A program made the translations under genes and the position numbers. Shown one piece after another: positions 33,088 to 34,703 of a stretch of 34,703 nucleotides of DNA. The stretch is from Bacteroidales bacterium. GTDB lineage: Bacteria; Bacteroidota; Bacteroidia; Bacteroidales; JAADJA01. The stretch covers positions 1 to 34,703 of the forward strand of contig JALSSR010000242.1 of NCBI GenBank assembly GCA_026984135.1. Direction: 5' to 3'. Position 1 is the first letter of the stretch. Every line of letters starts with the position of its first letter. The notes beneath the pieces were generated by a model, which saw only the letters and a list, made by a program, of their open reading frames with translations, was not told where the DNA came from and ran no database searches.

Positions 33088-34581
33088 TTAGAAGTTTCTA
33101 TAGTCAAAAGTTTCAATATTTCGCATCCGCAGATCATTACAATTTCCTTTCCAGTAATCCATATGCAATAAACGCATCAGATTAAGGCGGAGGCCAAAGT
33201 AAATAACGGTACCGGTAAAATCGGAGAACTTCAATAATGGATTCAAATTGTCACAACCAACATATAATCCACCGTACCTTACTGCAAAACCTATCTTTGG
33301 AACCGGCTCCCATTCATAAAATGTTATTGGGAAACTCACATCATATCTTGCACTTTCCCATCTTGGTGTTATCGCCAGAATTGTCGGTCGTTTAACGGAT
33401 GCATCTCCGAACTTGAATCCGTATATCAGCGTACCGTTCAGATAAAAACCTTTCCACATCCATCTGTCATACTGAAGACTTACGGCGGTAGGCAGGTACA
33501 TTGAAAATTCATTAACTACTCCGGCAGGTTCACCAAAGTAATATTTAATTTTTGTACTGATCTCATCCAAATTGTTTGTAGGAAGAGTGTCGTCAGGTTC
33601 GTACCAATAGGCTGAAGCATCCGTATAACTATAATGTTCCGCATTTTTTGTAAACTTGATATACCCCAGATCAAGAATAGAGAAACCTATTTTATAATTG
33701 TAACTATCGTATCGCTGCTCACAAAGTCTGTCGAAAATGCCGTTACCATGGCCTTTTCTTGTTTTCTCATAGGTTATTCCAATATCCGCCCCGAATCCAA
33801 ATCCCCTTTTAAAACCACCCGTCATAGAATTGTCACTGTAATTTACAGGAAGAGAATATCCGTACTCAAAAGTTGTATTTTGAAGATGGGCAGTACTATC
33901 ATTCTCAACCATATAGTCCACATTATTTACAGCCATATATAGTCCGGAATAGCCAAACAAAGGTTTAAGTGTTACTCCAAGCGACCAAAACTCCCATTTC
34001 TTCCTGTGAAAAAGATATGAATAGCTTACTCCTATTTCGAGCCACGACAAAACAGCACTTTTTATAGGTTTATCGTGCGAATAGAGTTTCATTTGTTGCG
34101 GAGGGTAGTCAATAGCTTCATAAAGAAAAGTAGCAACATCTGGAGGCATATTATTAAACGAAGTCAATGTTCTGAAGGAAGTTGTAAGTCCAAATGCATG
34201 TTTTCCGTAAACAAGCATTGCTCCGGGGCCGGTAATTTTTGTATTAAGATATCCGTTTTTCAGTTTATCATTGTCATAATATGCAAAATTCCTCTCTTCA
34301 TTTTTACTTGTATAATAAACAGGAGGAATAGCTTTAAACAACAAATTATAGAAATCATCTTTTTTGATATATGCATAATTATTGTCGAAAGCAAAACCAA
34401 AACCGATTAAGTTATAATCCATATACAACTTCGATCCAACCATGCTTGAGGGATTAAGGCTTATGCCCATCACTCCGGAATAATTACTATTTACAAGGCC
34501 CAGCATATCCTGGCCGACAGCCGAAAATACTGCTATGACAGAAAAAAGTACAATTAATATTGATTTCCCGAGTTTAAACAA
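33088..34581 (-). CDS. DUF5723 outer-membrane beta-barrel protein
   Basis: A 497-residue protein with a signal peptide (KLGKSILIVLFSVIAVFSAVG, minus its ends, then QDMLGL). The mature start, NSNYSGVMGISLNPSSMVGSK, with repeated Asn-Pro and Ser, is typical of DUF5723 and of FadL-like barrels of Bacteroidota. The rest is strand-rich with many Tyr and Trp and alternating patterns, such as YFGLRLNLMRLLHM near the end. The function is unknown. It has no close neighbour on its strand and ends near a strong hairpin. The partial gene at 1-498 belongs to the same broad family. Confidence 0.82.
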   Translation of the reverse strand: MFKLGKSILIVLFSVIAVFSAVGQDMLGLVNSNYSGVMGISLNPSSMVGSKLYMDYNLIGFGFAFDNNYAYIKKDDFYNLLFKAIPPVYYTSKNEERNFAYYDNDKLKNGYLNTKITGPGAMLVYGKHAFGLTTSFRTLTSFNNMPPDVATFLYEAIDYPPQQMKLYSHDKPIKSAVLSWLEIGVSYSYLFHRKKWEFWSLGVTLKPLFGYSGLYMAVNNVDYMVENDSTAHLQNTTFEYGYSLPVNYSDNSMTGGFKRGFGFGADIGITYEKTRKGHGNGIFDRLCEQRYDSYNYKIGFSILDLGYIKFTKNAEHYSYTDASAYWYEPDDTLPTNNLDEISTKIKYYFGEPAGVVNEFSMYLPTAVSLQYDRWMWKGFYLNGTLIYGFKFGDASVKRPTILAITPRWESARYDVSFPITFYEWEPVPKIGFAVRYGGLYVGCDNLNPLLKFSDFTGTVIYFGLRLNLMRLLHMDYWKGNCNDLRMRNIETFDYRNF

Positions 34582-34686
34582 ATTAATCTTCTTTTCTTAG
34601 TTGGCCCCTATCCCTAAAAGCACCCAACATAATTCCAATTCATTAACGCATATCTCTTTCAAATGTTTCACGAAGTTTATTCCGTG

Positions 34687-34694
34687 CAAATATA
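34687..34694 (-). promoter_or_regulatory. Candidate -7 box for the DUF5723 gene
   Basis: The minus strand reads TATATTTG, a TAnnTTTG match, 106 bases before the ATG at 34581. The window ends before a -33 box could be checked. The 122 bases between the ATG and the window edge hold no gene. Confidence 0.35.
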
Positions 34695-34703
34695 TAGTAT
34701 TTA

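Noticed and set aside
1-34703. Mobile elements, CRISPR, defence genes or tRNA genes
   Set aside because: I saw no transposase, integrase, terminal inverted repeats flanking a gene, direct-repeat arrays, nuclease-based defence genes or cloverleaf sequences. The window reads as conserved chromosome.

Overview
The window is an AT-rich piece of a Bacteroidota chromosome, most like the order Bacteroidales or the related Marinilabiliales. The evidence is: repeated matches to the Bacteroidota -7 promoter box TAnnTTTG; weak or absent Shine-Dalgarno sequences at most starts; lineage-typical families (DUF5723 outer-membrane proteins, an S46 dipeptidyl-peptidase, TPR/PD40/OmpA proteins); and gene orders such as ffh-folD and zapA-ncRNA-rny. 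I see no phage, transposase, CRISPR array, tRNA or rRNA. This is mainly a conserved housekeeping and cell-envelope region.

Layout. 1-2887: the 3' end of a DUF5723 gene, then a glycosyltransferase and a MOP-type flippase that overlap by one base. 2878-4182 (minus): PnuC and a NadR-type ribosylnicotinamide kinase, a nicotinamide riboside uptake and trapping pair, separated by an unusual set of inverted repeats. 4316-5556: a lipoprotein, then an Hsp20 chaperone with a clear terminator. 5691-10915: envelope genes. An MCE/MlaD protein and an N-acetylmuramoyl-alanine amidase with a SPOR domain are on the minus strand, diverging from lptD and ridA on the plus strand. 10997-14698: a secreted repeat protein of unknown function, a 78-residue protein, and an S46 peptidase whose specificity residue is Arg (DPP11-like, for Asp/Glu).

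15083-19906: an exopolysaccharide start and export set, consisting of a priming glycosyl-1-phosphate transferase, a Wza-like lipoprotein and a Wzc-like tyrosine autokinase. wza has its own promoter and a structured leader. 19955-21243: sfsA, a 60-residue coiled-coil ORF and a DUF302 protein. 21361-27240 (minus): an OmpA-family protein, queE, a secreted beta-propeller-like protein, folD and ffh. 27576-30464: gcvP behind a structured leader. 30565-32997: a ZapB-like coiled-coil protein, ZapA, a 6S-like RNA and ribonuclease Y. 33088-34581 (minus): a full-length DUF5723 protein.

I did not find a clearly new multi-gene system. The best leads are non-coding: the alternative-pairing repeats between pnuC and nadR, the leaders of wza and gcvP, the 6S-like RNA, and a perfect palindrome lying exactly in the spacer of the zapA promoter. 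Among proteins, the roughly nine-repeat secreted protein at 10997 is the least explained.
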